DNA of 53,468 nucleotides from Caryophanales bacterium UBA4951. Its GTDB lineage: Bacteria; Bacillota_I; Bacilli_A; RFN20; CAG-826. Positions 15,073-24,016 of this stretch are shown one piece after another. The position numbers and the translations under genes were made by a program. The notes below the pieces were generated by a model, which saw only the letters and a program-made list of their open reading frames with translations, had not been told where the DNA came from and searched no databases. The DNA lies in assembly GCA_002397465.1 (NCBI GenBank), contig DHAP01000011.1, positions 1 to 53,468 of the forward strand, written 5' to 3'. Numbering within the stretch: the first letter of the stretch is position 1; the number at the start of each line of letters is the position of its first letter.

Positions 15073-15981
15073 ATGAACAACATAGAAGAAAAGACCGACG
15101 GGCAGAATGTTGCCCCAACCAAAGACGAAACCGCCAAGAAGAAAAGCAAATCCCGCGAGATACTCCGCTTCGTCGTCATCGGGCTCTTATGCACAGCCGT
15201 TGATTTCACCGTCCAGCTGTTATTGACCAAATACGCTTTCGGCCCCCTGTTCAAAGACGTGGGTTCCTGGGGTAATTATGCCTCATGGGGCATTTCCGTC
15301 ACCATCGCTTTCATCATCTCCAATATCGTGAACTTCATCTTCTCGAGGACCTGGGTTTTCCAGAACGTCGACAAGAGCGTCAACACCAAGAGCGGAAAAG
15401 CCTGGTGGAGCTACTTCGGTTTGGGAGCCGGCGGCTTCCTCATCGGACTCGGCCTCCAAGAACTCGGCGTTTGGATCTGCGACGTCGCATGGGGGCTTAA
15501 CCTCTCCTATGACATCACCGTTTCCCCATGGGGAGAGCTTCTCAAAGCCGGTGACATCTCCTTGTATGCCTTCCTTATCATCTTCTGCTGCAAGACCCTC
15601 GTGACGATGGTCTACAACTACGAGACTAGAAAACATCTGATCTTCAAGGCTCCGAAAGAAACCAAGGCCATTGATGCTTCCGCCACCTTGAAAAACGATG
15701 ATGGCCAAGCCAGAATCGAGGATACGACGACCCCAGTCCTTCCAGTGCAGCCAAACTTCAACTCCGACGTCATCAAAGACAACGAAGGCAAAGTGACAAT
15801 CACCAGGGAGGCGACCCTCTCAGACACCCCAGTCACCAAAGAAAGGTTCGAAGAGATCTTCAAACAAGAGCTCGAAGAGTTCATGGGACCGGCGCCCGTC
15901 AAGCAAAGCGACGAGAAAACCAGAGCCCAAGTCCGAAAAGCCATCGACGAAGAGATGGCCAAACGAAAAGAAGGCAAATAA
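15073..15981 (+). CDS. GtrA-like membrane protein with charged C-terminal tail
   Basis: A 302-residue protein. After a Lys-rich start, REILRFVVIGLLCTAVDFTVQ begins a GtrA-like domain of four helices (about residues 30-190), including the family segment NIVNFIFSRTWVF. GtrA proteins are thought to help carry lipid-linked sugars across the membrane or shape glycan assembly. About 110 charged, probably disordered residues follow, which ordinary GtrA proteins (about 130-150 residues) lack. A bidirectional terminator follows. Confidence 0.8.
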   Translation: MNNIEEKTDGQNVAPTKDETAKKKSKSREILRFVVIGLLCTAVDFTVQLLLTKYAFGPLFKDVGSWGNYASWGISVTIAFIISNIVNFIFSRTWVFQNVDKSVNTKSGKAWWSYFGLGAGGFLIGLGLQELGVWICDVAWGLNLSYDITVSPWGELLKAGDISLYAFLIIFCCKTLVTMVYNYETRKHLIFKAPKETKAIDASATLKNDDGQARIEDTTTPVLPVQPNFNSDVIKDNEGKVTITREATLSDTPVTKERFEEIFKQELEEFMGPAPVKQSDEKTRAQVRKAIDEEMAKRKEGK

Positions 15982-15985
15982 AAGA

Positions 15986-16009
15986 AAAATGCGGGCGACC
16001 GCATTTTTT
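15986..16009. terminator. Bidirectional terminator between the gtrA-like gene and a kinase gene
   Basis: A 9-bp perfect stem AAAATGCGG/CCGCATTTT with a GCGA loop (15986-16007). It is flanked by A-rich and T-rich tracts, so it works in both directions. Confidence 0.8.
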
Positions 16010-16496
16010 AGTCTAGATATATCGTCTTCACTTGGTCGAAGCGGGCGGAGACTTCTTTCGAAGGGTCCTCATATCCGTCGACCATGCTTTGAATGACCTC
16101 TTCAGGAACCCATTTCTCTTGGATCCGCTCATGGTTTCGTTTGAGACAAATCGAATAGTCATGAAGCTTCAGAAGGCCGAGTTCCTTATAATCGTATCCA
16201 CTGATGTTGTCGAGGAAGTAAACACGTCTTTCGTCAAATAACATCGTGGTGTCCAACATCACGGTGACGTCATCTTCCTTAGCGGCGTAGTCGTTCGCGG
16301 TGTCGACCATCATCTTGTAGATGGGGTTCATGTCTTTGCCAGGCAAGAACTCTTTGTAGGAGCCCGTGAGCCCGCGTCTTATCTCGTCGCTGGAGATGAT
16401 TTTGCACTTCTCTTCCGGATGCTCGTTGATGTAGTTGCGGCAATAAGTGCTTTTTCCGATTCCGGCTGGGCCCGAGATGAAGAGAAGTTTTTTCAT
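16008..16496 (-). CDS. Small P-loop kinase, polynucleotide-kinase-like
   Basis: A 162-residue AAA-type P-loop kinase. The Walker A motif is SGPAGIGKST (about 8-17), followed by SSDEIRRGL and a DTTMLFDERR segment, as in T4 polynucleotide-kinase-like and zeta-toxin-like kinases. The substrate is not known. A related gene lies at 25806-26315. The ATG has no Shine-Dalgarno and follows a TATATT box by eight bases. The stop overlaps the T-tract of the terminator. Confidence 0.75.
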   Translation of the reverse strand: MKKLLFISGPAGIGKSTYCRNYINEHPEEKCKIISSDEIRRGLTGSYKEFLPGKDMNPIYKMMVDTANDYAAKEDDVTVMLDTTMLFDERRVYFLDNISGYDYKELGLLKLHDYSICLKRNHERIQEKWVPEEVIQSMVDGYEDPSKEVSARFDQVKTIYLD

Positions 16497-16504
16497 AGAG
16501 CACT

Positions 16505-16510
16505 AATATA
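16505..16510 (-). promoter_or_regulatory. -10 box of the first small kinase gene
   Basis: TATATT on the minus strand, eight bases before the ATG at 16496, predicts a leader of about 2 nt. No good -35 is seen. Confidence 0.5.
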
Positions 16511-16563
16511 AAGAAATAGAGGGCCCCTGCCCCGATGAAAACGGTTCCAAGTTGGCTTGGCGT

Positions 16564-18888
16564 CTATTTCTTTTCCTGATGTTTTTTCTCTTTGCGGTAG
16601 TCGTGGAGGAGCCTCTTACCCGTCGCGGCCCCGTGCTCGCAAGAAGCGCAGGAGGCGTTTCTTCCCTGGAGGTGGGGCCTGATCCAATGGAGATAGACGA
16701 CAAGCAAGACGAGGGCGATGACGATCAGCAAGACCCAGGCATCGAAGCCTTTGGCCCCAAGGTAAACGCCATTCCCGGAAGTGGAGGCCTCGAACTCGAC
16801 GGCCTTCCAACCCGTGGTGCCCCAGCCGATGAGGCCAAGGATCGTGGAAAGGATGTAAGACCAGCCGATCTCAAGCAAGATGGCCTGAAGGAACTTCTTG
16901 TTGCTTCCTAACTCTTTCTTCATGGCCGCGAGAGCCCCGAAGCAGGGAGTGGAGAAAAGGTTGAAGGCGATGAAACTGTAGGCGGCCCAGGAGTTCGTTC
17001 CGAAGAAAGCGAAGACGCTGGAGGAAGAGACAATCTCGCCGATGCTCTTGCCAGAGATGACGGACAAAGATGAAACGACTTGCTCTTTGGCGATGATGCC
17101 TTGAAGGGCGGAAACGGTCGCGCCCCAAGAGTAATTGCCACCCCAAGCCGGGATGAATAGATAAGCTAGGACCTTGCCGATGGAGGCGAGCATCGACTCA
17201 CCGATGAAGGACGTCGAAAGGTCATTGATGTCGCTTGGCCCAACGTATTGCCAGACCCAATTGAAACGGGTGAGAACCCAAACGCCGAGCGAGCATAAGA
17301 AGATGACGGTTCCGGCTCTTTTGATGAAGGAGACGCTCTTGTCATAAACCTCTCTCCAAGCGTAGTACTGATTAGGCCATTTATAGGATGGCAGTTCACT
17401 GATGAAGCTGGTCTCATCTTCGCCGTGGCGGAGTTTTTTGGCAATCAAAGCCGTGATCAAAATGATGGCGATGGCAACGAAATAAACGCTGACTGATATG
17501 ACCCAGCCATAGCCTGGGAAGATGACGCTAGAGAGCAGGGCGATGATAGGCAGCTTGGCGCTGCATGGCACAAATGGCGTCAATATTATCGTCAAATCCC
17601 TCTCCTTTTCATTTTCGACGGTTCGGGCCGACATAACTCCAGGGACGGAGCATCCGGTGCCGACGATGAAAGGGATTATGGATTTTCCCGAGAGGCCGAA
17701 TTTCTTGAAGATACGGTCCAGAAAGAAAGCGATGCGGTTCATGTAGCCGCTGGCCTCAAGCAAGGACATGCAATAGAAAAGCACGATTAACTGAGGCAAG
17801 AAATTGAGGACTGAGGCGATGCCGACGATCAAGCCGTTTTGGACCAAGTCGGCGGCCCAGACGCTGCCTCCGCTAGAGAGGATGGCCTCACCTAAAATCG
17901 GGCCCAAACCTTTGACGGAAAAGGATATCTCGTGGCCTAGTATCGATATCGAATCGGCCCCGTTGAATATCGCGTCGATGAAGTCGCTGGTCAAAGAGCC
18001 AACCAATCCAACCGAGAGGAAATAGACGAGGACCATCACGAGGATGAAGATCGGAAGGGCCAGGTATTTGTTCAAGAGAACCTTGTCTAATTTGTCGGTG
18101 ATGCTTTCTGGCATCTCTTTCTCGTAGACGCAGTCGCTTTTGAGTTTGGTGACAAAGTCATATCTTTGGTCGGCGATGATCTGCTCGGCATCCATCTGAT
18201 ATTTGCTTTCGATCTCCTTGACCTCGTTCTCGGTCGAGCTATTCGAAAGAGCTTTGTAGAAGGGGTCTCTTTCAAAGACTTTGACCGCGGCGAACTTCGG
18301 GTTGCGGCTTTCTTCTAGCTCGGTGTTCAAATCGCCTTCGATGTGGTCGATTTCTTTTTGGACGTCGGAGGCGTAAATCTTTAAGTGGGGGTTATGGCGG
18401 TACTTGCCATCTCTGATCAAAGTGATGAGATTATCCACGCCCTCCCCGGTTTTGGCGCTTATCCTGACGATTGAGACGCCGAGTTCTTCCTGGAGTTTGT
18501 CGATGTCGATGCTGATGCCGTTCTTCTCTAAGATATCCGCCATGTTGAGGGCGATGACGACATCGGTGTTTAGCTCAAATAACTGGGTGGATAGGTATAA
18601 GGATCTTTCTAAGGCGGTGGCATCGATGATGTTGATGATGAGGTCGGGCTTGCTCTCGAGGCAGAAGCGTCTCGTGACCTTCTCCTCGTCGGTATATGGT
18701 GAAAGCGAATAGATCCCCGGGGTGTCAACGAGCATGTAGTCTTTGCCGCCCTTGAGGTAGCCTTCTTTTCTTTCAATAGTGACGCCTGGCCAATTGCCGA
18801 CGCTGGCGTTCATGCCAGTGAGGGCGTTGAATAAGGTGGTTTTTCCGGAATTCTGATTTCCGACGAGTCCGATTGTCTTTGCCATCAT
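16564..18888 (-). CDS. feoB: Ferrous iron transporter FeoB with fused Cys-rich tail
   Basis: A 774-residue Fe(II) transporter. The N-terminal G domain has GNQNSGKT (G1), DTPGIYSL (G3) and NMAD (G4). A helical insert follows, then about eight membrane helices with two Gate-type repeats (FIVGTGCSVPGVM and later segments). After the last gate an extra helix (AWVLLIVIALVLLVVYLHWI) leads to CASC (747-750) and a basic tail, resembling the separate FeoB-associated Cys-rich protein of other Bacillota. The start overlaps the feoA stop as ATGA; a second ATG follows at once (18885). Confidence 0.93.
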   Translation of the reverse strand: MMAKTIGLVGNQNSGKTTLFNALTGMNASVGNWPGVTIERKEGYLKGGKDYMLVDTPGIYSLSPYTDEEKVTRRFCLESKPDLIINIIDATALERSLYLSTQLFELNTDVVIALNMADILEKNGISIDIDKLQEELGVSIVRISAKTGEGVDNLITLIRDGKYRHNPHLKIYASDVQKEIDHIEGDLNTELEESRNPKFAAVKVFERDPFYKALSNSSTENEVKEIESKYQMDAEQIIADQRYDFVTKLKSDCVYEKEMPESITDKLDKVLLNKYLALPIFILVMVLVYFLSVGLVGSLTSDFIDAIFNGADSISILGHEISFSVKGLGPILGEAILSSGGSVWAADLVQNGLIVGIASVLNFLPQLIVLFYCMSLLEASGYMNRIAFFLDRIFKKFGLSGKSIIPFIVGTGCSVPGVMSARTVENEKERDLTIILTPFVPCSAKLPIIALLSSVIFPGYGWVISVSVYFVAIAIILITALIAKKLRHGEDETSFISELPSYKWPNQYYAWREVYDKSVSFIKRAGTVIFLCSLGVWVLTRFNWVWQYVGPSDINDLSTSFIGESMLASIGKVLAYLFIPAWGGNYSWGATVSALQGIIAKEQVVSSLSVISGKSIGEIVSSSSVFAFFGTNSWAAYSFIAFNLFSTPCFGALAAMKKELGSNKKFLQAILLEIGWSYILSTILGLIGWGTTGWKAVEFEASTSGNGVYLGAKGFDAWVLLIVIALVLLVVYLHWIRPHLQGRNASCASCEHGAATGKRLLHDYRKEKKHQEKK

Positions 18889-19175
18889 CTATCCCCCAAT
18901 ACCTGAATGTCGATCCCGCGCATATCGGCGCGTCTCAGGGCCAATTCATAGCCGCGGAGTTTGATGTCGACCGGGTCTCCAAGAGGGGCTATCTTCTTGA
19001 CCTCGACGACCACCCCTTTGGTGATCCCCATGTCCAAAAGATGCCTTCTTAAGGCGGCGTTGTCGTTATGGAAATCGAGGACAATGGCTTTTTGTCCACG
19101 CTTTAAATCGCTTAAGTGCCCTTTGTCTCCGGGCTTCAGGCTTTGTCTATGCTGATGTTCATCTGGATTTGACAT
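18885..19175 (-). CDS. feoA: FeoA, SH3-like partner of FeoB
   Basis: A 96-residue FeoA. A short His-rich start (MSNPDEHQHRQ) precedes the SH3-like domain: LSDLKRGQKAIV, then LLDMGITKGVVVEV and DPVDIKLRGYELALRRADM. It stimulates FeoB. AGGAGGAG lies six bases before the ATG. First gene of the feoAB operon, divergent from the DtxR-type regulator, with a 22-bp dyad just before its ribosome-binding site. Confidence 0.92.
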   Translation of the reverse strand: MSNPDEHQHRQSLKPGDKGHLSDLKRGQKAIVLDFHNDNAALRRHLLDMGITKGVVVEVKKIAPLGDPVDIKLRGYELALRRADMRGIDIQVLGDR

Positions 19176-19189
19176 CGCTTCTCCTCCTA

Positions 19190-19211
19190 AAAGTTAAGGT
19201 AGGTTAACTTT
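19190..19211. promoter_or_regulatory. Candidate DtxR/MntR-family operator of feoAB
   Basis: Perfect 8-bp arms AAAGTTAA and TTAACTTT flank the 6-bp centre GGTAGG. Size and layout resemble DtxR/MntR operators. It spans about +2 to +24 of the predicted feoAB transcript. Confidence 0.7.
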
Positions 19212-19219
19212 CTGAAACT

Positions 19220-19248
19220 ATCATAGATAAGTATTCGTATTCCTTCAA
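19220..19248 (-). promoter_or_regulatory. Promoter of feoAB
   Basis: On the minus strand TTGAAG (19248-19243), a 17-bp spacer and TATGAT (19225-19220). Transcription should start near 19213, next to the dyad. Confidence 0.7.
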
Positions 19249-19264
19249 GATAAAGAGCGTCTTT

Positions 19265-19293
19265 TTGGCATTTGACTCCTTATGGTCTACAAT
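19265..19293 (+). promoter_or_regulatory. Promoter of the DtxR-type regulator, near-leaderless
   Basis: TTGGCA (19265-19270), a 17-bp spacer and TACAAT (19288-19293) predict a start at 19300, one base before the ATG at 19301. The promoter covers the upstream in-frame TTG, which argues against a longer protein. Confidence 0.75.
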
Positions 19294-19300
19294 GACAGGC

Positions 19301-19672
19301 ATGATTAAGCGGAGCAAAGCGATCGAAGATTATTTGGAGGCTCTTTTGATGCTGGAAGAGCAGGGGAAGCATCTCGATGTTTCTGGAATTGCCTCCTTGC
19401 TCAAAGTCAGCAGGCCGGCCGCCACTCAGATGGCCGATGAATTGAAGAACCTTGGGTATATCGATAAAGAAAGATACAGCGACATCGTTTTGACCGAAGA
19501 GGGGCGAGAGCTGGCCGCAACGGTTTACCATCGCCATAAAGTATTGAAGAACTATCTCGAAAAATTGGGCGTCAGCAAAGAGACGGCCGAGGAAGATTGC
19601 TGCCGGATTGAGCATGTCATAAGTGACGAAACATTTGCTGCAATTGAAAAAGCGTTAGAAGAAAAACACTAA
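19301..19672 (+). CDS. DtxR/MntR-family metal-dependent repressor
   Basis: A 123-residue regulator. The winged helix (KAIEDYLEALLMLEEQG, then DVSGIASLLKVSRPAATQM) is followed by the short dimerisation and metal-binding helices (HRHKVLKNYLEKLG, EEDCCRIEHVIS). It lacks the SH3-like third domain of DtxR/IdeR and is a little shorter than Bacillus MntR (142). It is divergent from feoAB, so iron sensing is the natural guess; manganese is possible. FeoA has an SH3-like fold of its own. Confidence 0.85.
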   Translation: MIKRSKAIEDYLEALLMLEEQGKHLDVSGIASLLKVSRPAATQMADELKNLGYIDKERYSDIVLTEEGRELAATVYHRHKVLKNYLEKLGVSKETAEEDCCRIEHVISDETFAAIEKALEEKH

Positions 19673-19825
19673 GAAGTGTACTTAATTAATAAGTTTTGAC
19701 AAAAAGTTGACAGTTGTTGTCGAACAAAGCCTAAAACTTCACAAACATTCGGAAATATTTATTGAATCAGCTTCCTTTTAGCGCATACTTTTTTAGTGTT
19801 ATTTGGCATTAGGAGGCCAATCAGT

Positions 19826-21169
19826 ATGCAAAAGTACACTAAAAAGGATATTCTAGACATGGCAAAAGCCGAGAACGTCCAATATGTTCGCTTGCAGTTC
19901 ACCGATATTCTAGGAACCATCAAGGCCGTTGAAATCGCGGTCGGACAACTCGAGGATGCCCTTGAGAACAAAATCATGTTTGATGGATCTTCCATCGAAG
20001 GCTTTGTCCGAATCAAGGAAGCCGACATGTACCTCAGGCCTGATTTATCCACTTGGATGATTCTCTCCTTCGAGGACTCCAGCCATGGCAAAATCGCCCG
20101 CCTTATCTGCGACGTTTACACACCATCCGGCAAACCGTTCCCTGGCGACCCACGATATATCCTCAAAGAGACCATCGCAAAGATGGAAGCGGCCGGATTC
20201 GCTTCCTTGAACGTTGGCTTTGAACCGGAATTCTTCCTCTTCAAACTTGATGAAAAAGGAAATCCTATACTCGATCCGATCGACCAAGCCTCATATTTCG
20301 ATCTTTCGCCGGTCGATGGTGGCGAATACGTCAGAAGAGACATCGCCCTTGAACTAGAGAAACTTGGGTTTGTCATCCAAACCGCCCATCACGAAGTCGC
20401 GCCGGGCCAAAACGAAATCAACTTCCGCTTCGCCAATGTCCTCCAAGCCTGCGACAACGTTCAGACTTTCAAACAGGTCGTCAAATTCATCGCCCATAAA
20501 AACGGGTATTTGGCCACTTTCATGCCAAAGCCGGTGGCTGGCATCAACGGAAGCGGAATGCATACCAATTGCTCCCTCGCCGATAGCGAAGGAAACGACA
20601 TCTTCTATGACGAGAAAGATCCGATGAAACTCTCGCTCGTCTGCCGCAAATGGATCAGCGGAATCATCAAACACGCCAGAGGATTCGCCTTGCTCACCAA
20701 TCCTATAGTCAACTCTTATAAGAGATTGATCCCTGGATATGAGGCTCCGTGCTATGTTTGCTGGAGCGACGCCAACCGCTCATCGATGATCAGAATCCCG
20801 GCCACAAGAGGAAAAGGAACCCGCACCGAAATCAGATGCGTCGACCCAGCCGCCAACCCATATTTGGCTTTGGCTGGCATCTTGGCATCCGGCTTAGACG
20901 GCATCGTCAATACCAAAGACGACGAGATCATCAAACCTGTCTATGACAACATCTTCTCTTTGAGTCCTGACCAGAGAGAGGCCCAAGGCATTCCCAATAT
21001 GCCAGACAACCTCCACGAAGCCATCATGGAGTTCAAGAAAGATCCTTTGATGGTCGAGGTTCTTGGGGAACATGCCTTCTCAAAGTACTGCGAAGCCAAA
21101 GAGATCGAATGGGACCAATATCGCACCAAGGTCACCCCTTGGGAGCTGAAGTCCTATTTAGCCAAATAG
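19826..21169 (+). CDS. glnA: Glutamine synthetase, type I
   Basis: A 447-residue GS-I enzyme that makes glutamine from glutamate, ammonia and ATP. Seen: MFDGSSIEGF near residue 53, NVGFEPEFFLF near 130 (metal ligands), and KPVAGINGSGMHTN near 240. Length fits the short alpha type of Bacillota, without the adenylylation insert. An AGGAGG site ends ten bases before the ATG at 19826; an in-frame ATG at 19796 lacks one. No clear GlnR box was seen upstream. A terminator follows directly. Confidence 0.95.
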   Translation: MQKYTKKDILDMAKAENVQYVRLQFTDILGTIKAVEIAVGQLEDALENKIMFDGSSIEGFVRIKEADMYLRPDLSTWMILSFEDSSHGKIARLICDVYTPSGKPFPGDPRYILKETIAKMEAAGFASLNVGFEPEFFLFKLDEKGNPILDPIDQASYFDLSPVDGGEYVRRDIALELEKLGFVIQTAHHEVAPGQNEINFRFANVLQACDNVQTFKQVVKFIAHKNGYLATFMPKPVAGINGSGMHTNCSLADSEGNDIFYDEKDPMKLSLVCRKWISGIIKHARGFALLTNPIVNSYKRLIPGYEAPCYVCWSDANRSSMIRIPATRGKGTRTEIRCVDPAANPYLALAGILASGLDGIVNTKDDEIIKPVYDNIFSLSPDQREAQGIPNMPDNLHEAIMEFKKDPLMVEVLGEHAFSKYCEAKEIEWDQYRTKVTPWELKSYLAK

Positions 21170-21184
21170 TTAAGCTATGGAAGA

Positions 21185-21209
21185 AAGAGCCGACATCGGT
21201 TCTTTTTTC
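21185..21209 (+). terminator. Terminator after glnA
   Basis: Stem AAAGAGCCG/CGGTTCTTT (one G-U pair) with loop ACAT, ending in a T-tract. Confidence 0.8.
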
Positions 21210-21232
21210 TTTATGAGTTCGCCCTTTAGTTT

Positions 21233-21238
21233 AAAATG
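21233..21238 (+). promoter_or_regulatory. -10 box of the HI0933-like flavoprotein gene
   Basis: TAAAAT, 13 bases before the ATG at 21252; predicted leader about 7 nt. GGTGGT lies within that stretch and might be a weak ribosome-binding site. Confidence 0.45.
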
Positions 21239-21251
21239 TTGGTGGTCATTT

Positions 21252-22412
21252 ATGAAAATCGCAATAATCGGAGGAGGCGCCTCGGGCATCTATAGCGCCA
21301 TCTTGATAAAACACAGCCACCCCGAATATGAGGTGGTGGTCTTTGACAAAGAAGAGAAAGCCGAGAGGAAAATGTATGCGACCGGGAACGGGCACTGCAA
21401 TCTTTTGAACGCCGTCTTGTCGCCCGACTATTTCAACGAGCCGTCATTTGTCGGTGCCTTGTTGAAGAGACATCCGGTCTCTGATCTCGTCTCCACCCTT
21501 GAGGGATTTGGGATCGAGCTTCTTAAGAATGATGACCTTTATTATCCTTTGTCTTATAGTGCTTCTTCATACGTCAGTTTCCTTGAGAACCTTGCAAAAG
21601 CCCTTCATATCGTCATAAATCTTGGAGATTCCATCGTTGATTATTCATTGGATGGCAAGGTTTATTCGCTTCGTTATGCCAACGGGAAGGTTGTCTCTGG
21701 ATTTGATAAAGTGGTCATTGCCACGGGCGGGATGAGCTCGCCGAAACTTGGAAGCGATGGCTCGTTTTTCAAGGCTGTCGAAAGGCATGGTTATAAGATC
21801 AATCCTCTTTTGCCAGGGCTCGTTCCTCTTAAGCTAGAAGGAAATTTCCGGGGGCTTGATGGCTACCGTCATAAAGCCAGGGCTTATTTAAAAGACGAAG
21901 AGGGGAAGATTGTCCATCAAGAGGATGGAGAGCTTCTTTATAAGGACGATGGCTTAAGCGGAATCATGATGTTCAACCTCGAGAGCGTCTATGCGAGGCT
22001 ACGGAACAAAGGCAGATACTTCATCGAGGTTGACCTCTTCCCGGAGTATGGCGAAACCGCGTTAAGAGATCTTTTGAATAAAGACAAAAAGCTGAATCCA
22101 TCCTTTTACTTGGACGCCTATTTCCCCAAAACGGTCCAGTCACGTTTTATATCCATATACGGGAATGACGATAAATTGGTGAAAGCCCTCAAGGGCGAGC
22201 GTTTCCTCATTAAAGGAACCTATCCTTTCACCCTCAGCCAAGTCAGCATCGGCGGCGTCAAAGTCGATGAGGTCGATCCTTCTACTTTGGAGTCTAAAAG
22301 AGAGCCGGGCGTTTATTTAGTCGGCGAGGTCTTGGATGTCGATGGCTTGTGCGGTGGATACAACCTTTCGTGGGCCCTCCTCAGCGCCTTGGCCATGAGT
22401 GAGCATTTATGA
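21252..22412 (+). CDS. HI0933/YhiN-like FAD-dependent oxidoreductase
   Basis: A 386-residue flavoprotein. The N-terminal dinucleotide fold (MKIAIIGGGASGIYSAIL) and KMYATGNGHCNLLN match the HI0933/BaiN family, as do VIATGGMSSPKLGSDGS and the C-terminal GEVLDVDGLCGGYNLSWAL. The reaction is not established for most members. Start 21252 gives the usual family N-terminus; the in-frame ATG at 21177 falls within the glnA terminator region. It overlaps the next gene by ATGA. Confidence 0.82.
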   Translation: MKIAIIGGGASGIYSAILIKHSHPEYEVVVFDKEEKAERKMYATGNGHCNLLNAVLSPDYFNEPSFVGALLKRHPVSDLVSTLEGFGIELLKNDDLYYPLSYSASSYVSFLENLAKALHIVINLGDSIVDYSLDGKVYSLRYANGKVVSGFDKVVIATGGMSSPKLGSDGSFFKAVERHGYKINPLLPGLVPLKLEGNFRGLDGYRHKARAYLKDEEGKIVHQEDGELLYKDDGLSGIMMFNLESVYARLRNKGRYFIEVDLFPEYGETALRDLLNKDKKLNPSFYLDAYFPKTVQSRFISIYGNDDKLVKALKGERFLIKGTYPFTLSQVSIGGVKVDEVDPSTLESKREPGVYLVGEVLDVDGLCGGYNLSWALLSALAMSEHL

Positions 22413-23971
22413 GATTCGTAATCAACAACCTGCAGCTTTTTCTCGATGAGGAAGAAAGCGATCTTTCCATAAAAATAGCCAAGGAGACCAGGACTGAGCC
22501 ACGTTTCTTTACTTATTCGATCATCAAAAAGTCGGTGGATTCCAGAAAAGGCCAAGTCAGTTTTATCTATACCTGCTTAGTGGAATCCCCTCTCTTTCTC
22601 AAAGGAAGAAACGTCAGGCCTTACAAAGAAGTCGAAGAAGTGAAGATACCGGCCTCAAATCTTGATTCAAGACCGGTGGTGGTGGGTTTTGGCCCTTCTG
22701 GGATGTTCGCCGCCTTGGTGCTTGCGAGAAGCGGTGCCAAGCCAATCATCTTGGAGCGTGGCAAGAAGGTCGAAGAAAGAGAAGCGGATGTCGAAACGCT
22801 AAAAGCAAAAGGCGTTTTGGATCCTAACAGCAACGTCTGCTATGGCGAGGGCGGGGCTGGGACGTTCAGTGATGGGAAACTCCATACCGGCGTCAATGAC
22901 CCACACAGCAAATTCGTCCTTGATGAATTCGTGAAGCATGGGGCCAAAGATGACATCCTCTATAGCGCCACCCCGCATATCGGAAGCGACATCTTGAAGC
23001 ACGTCGTCGTTTCCTTCAGGGAAGAGATCATCGCTTTGGGTGGGGACATCCTTTTCTCAAGTTGCCTATCTGGCATCCATACTAATAAAGGTCGTATCGA
23101 TTCGATAAGCTACACCGATGAAAAGGGAACAATGAGAAAACTAGACTGCTCTTATCTTTTGTTGGCCTTAGGGCATTCACCCAACGAGACGATGAGGGCC
23201 TTATTCTCAAGCGGATTGAAGATCGAGCCAAAAGACTTCTCGATCGGGGTGAGGATCGAGCATCTTCAAAAGGACATCGACATCTCGAACTATCACCGTT
23301 TCGCCTCAAACAAAAAGCTTCCGCCGTCCAGCTATCATTCGGTTATTCATCTTCCAAACGGAAGGGCGGTTTATTCTTTCTGCAACTGCCCAGGCGGCTA
23401 TGTCGTCAATAGCTCAAGCAGCCTCAATGAAGTCCTCACAAATGGCATGAGCAACAATGCGAGGGACGCCATAAACGGCAATTCTGCGATGCTTGTAAAC
23501 GTCAAGGTCGACGACTATTTCCATGGTTCTCCGCTCGATGGTTTTGAGTTTAGGAATTCCATTGAAAGAAAGGCTTTTTGCAAAGATAAGCCTTATTTTG
23601 CGCCAATAGAAACCTTAGGTGGATTCTTGGACAATGACTCACAAAGGCCTCTAGGGAAAATCAAGCCAAGCTATGAGCCTGGCGTTTATCTTTCCTCGCT
23701 TTCCTCATATCTTCCAAACTTCATTTCGTCGTCTTTGAAAGAGGCGTTTCCTCAGCTGGCCAAACGTCAGTCTTTCTTCGCGGACGAAGATGCCCTTCTC
23801 ACGGGGTTTGAGACGAGAAGCTCATCGCCAATTAGGATCCCACGCGACGAGAACGGCGAAAGCAACATCCTTGGCCTTTATCCATTAGGCGAGGGAGCCT
23901 CCTATGCCGGCGGCATAACCTCAGCGGCTTTGGATGGCATCAAAATAGCCTTGAAGATTATTTCGAAATGA
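22409..23971 (+). CDS. FAD-dependent dehydrogenase-like protein
   Basis: A 520-residue protein of the family often annotated as NAD(FAD)-utilising dehydrogenases. After an N-terminal domain of about 85 residues comes VVVGFGPSGMFAALVLARSG (FAD fold), then NVCYGEGGAGTFSDGKL, ILYSATPHIGSD, and the C-terminal LYPLGEGASYAGGITSAALDG. Its biological role is unknown. The ATGA overlap with the previous flavoprotein indicates translational coupling of two distinct FAD enzymes. Confidence 0.82.
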   Translation: MRFVINNLQLFLDEEESDLSIKIAKETRTEPRFFTYSIIKKSVDSRKGQVSFIYTCLVESPLFLKGRNVRPYKEVEEVKIPASNLDSRPVVVGFGPSGMFAALVLARSGAKPIILERGKKVEEREADVETLKAKGVLDPNSNVCYGEGGAGTFSDGKLHTGVNDPHSKFVLDEFVKHGAKDDILYSATPHIGSDILKHVVVSFREEIIALGGDILFSSCLSGIHTNKGRIDSISYTDEKGTMRKLDCSYLLLALGHSPNETMRALFSSGLKIEPKDFSIGVRIEHLQKDIDISNYHRFASNKKLPPSSYHSVIHLPNGRAVYSFCNCPGGYVVNSSSSLNEVLTNGMSNNARDAINGNSAMLVNVKVDDYFHGSPLDGFEFRNSIERKAFCKDKPYFAPIETLGGFLDNDSQRPLGKIKPSYEPGVYLSSLSSYLPNFISSSLKEAFPQLAKRQSFFADEDALLTGFETRSSSPIRIPRDENGESNILGLYPLGEGASYAGGITSAALDGIKIALKIISK

Positions 23972-23985
23972 AACTTTTTTGCCTG

Positions 23986-24013
23986 TTGCGGCCAAATTGT
24001 TTTGTGCTAGGAT
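23986..24013 (+). promoter_or_regulatory. Promoter of the second tetR gene
   Basis: TTGCGG (23986-23991), a 16-bp spacer and TAGGAT (24008-24013), with an extended TG at 24005. Confidence 0.5.
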
Positions 24014-24016
24014 TGT

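Noticed and set aside
19265..19300. Longer DtxR protein from a TTG at 19265
   Set aside because: That TTG is part of the -35 box.
19673..19825. GlnR box before glnA
   Set aside because: No TGTNAN7TNACA match; only scattered TTGACA-like pieces.
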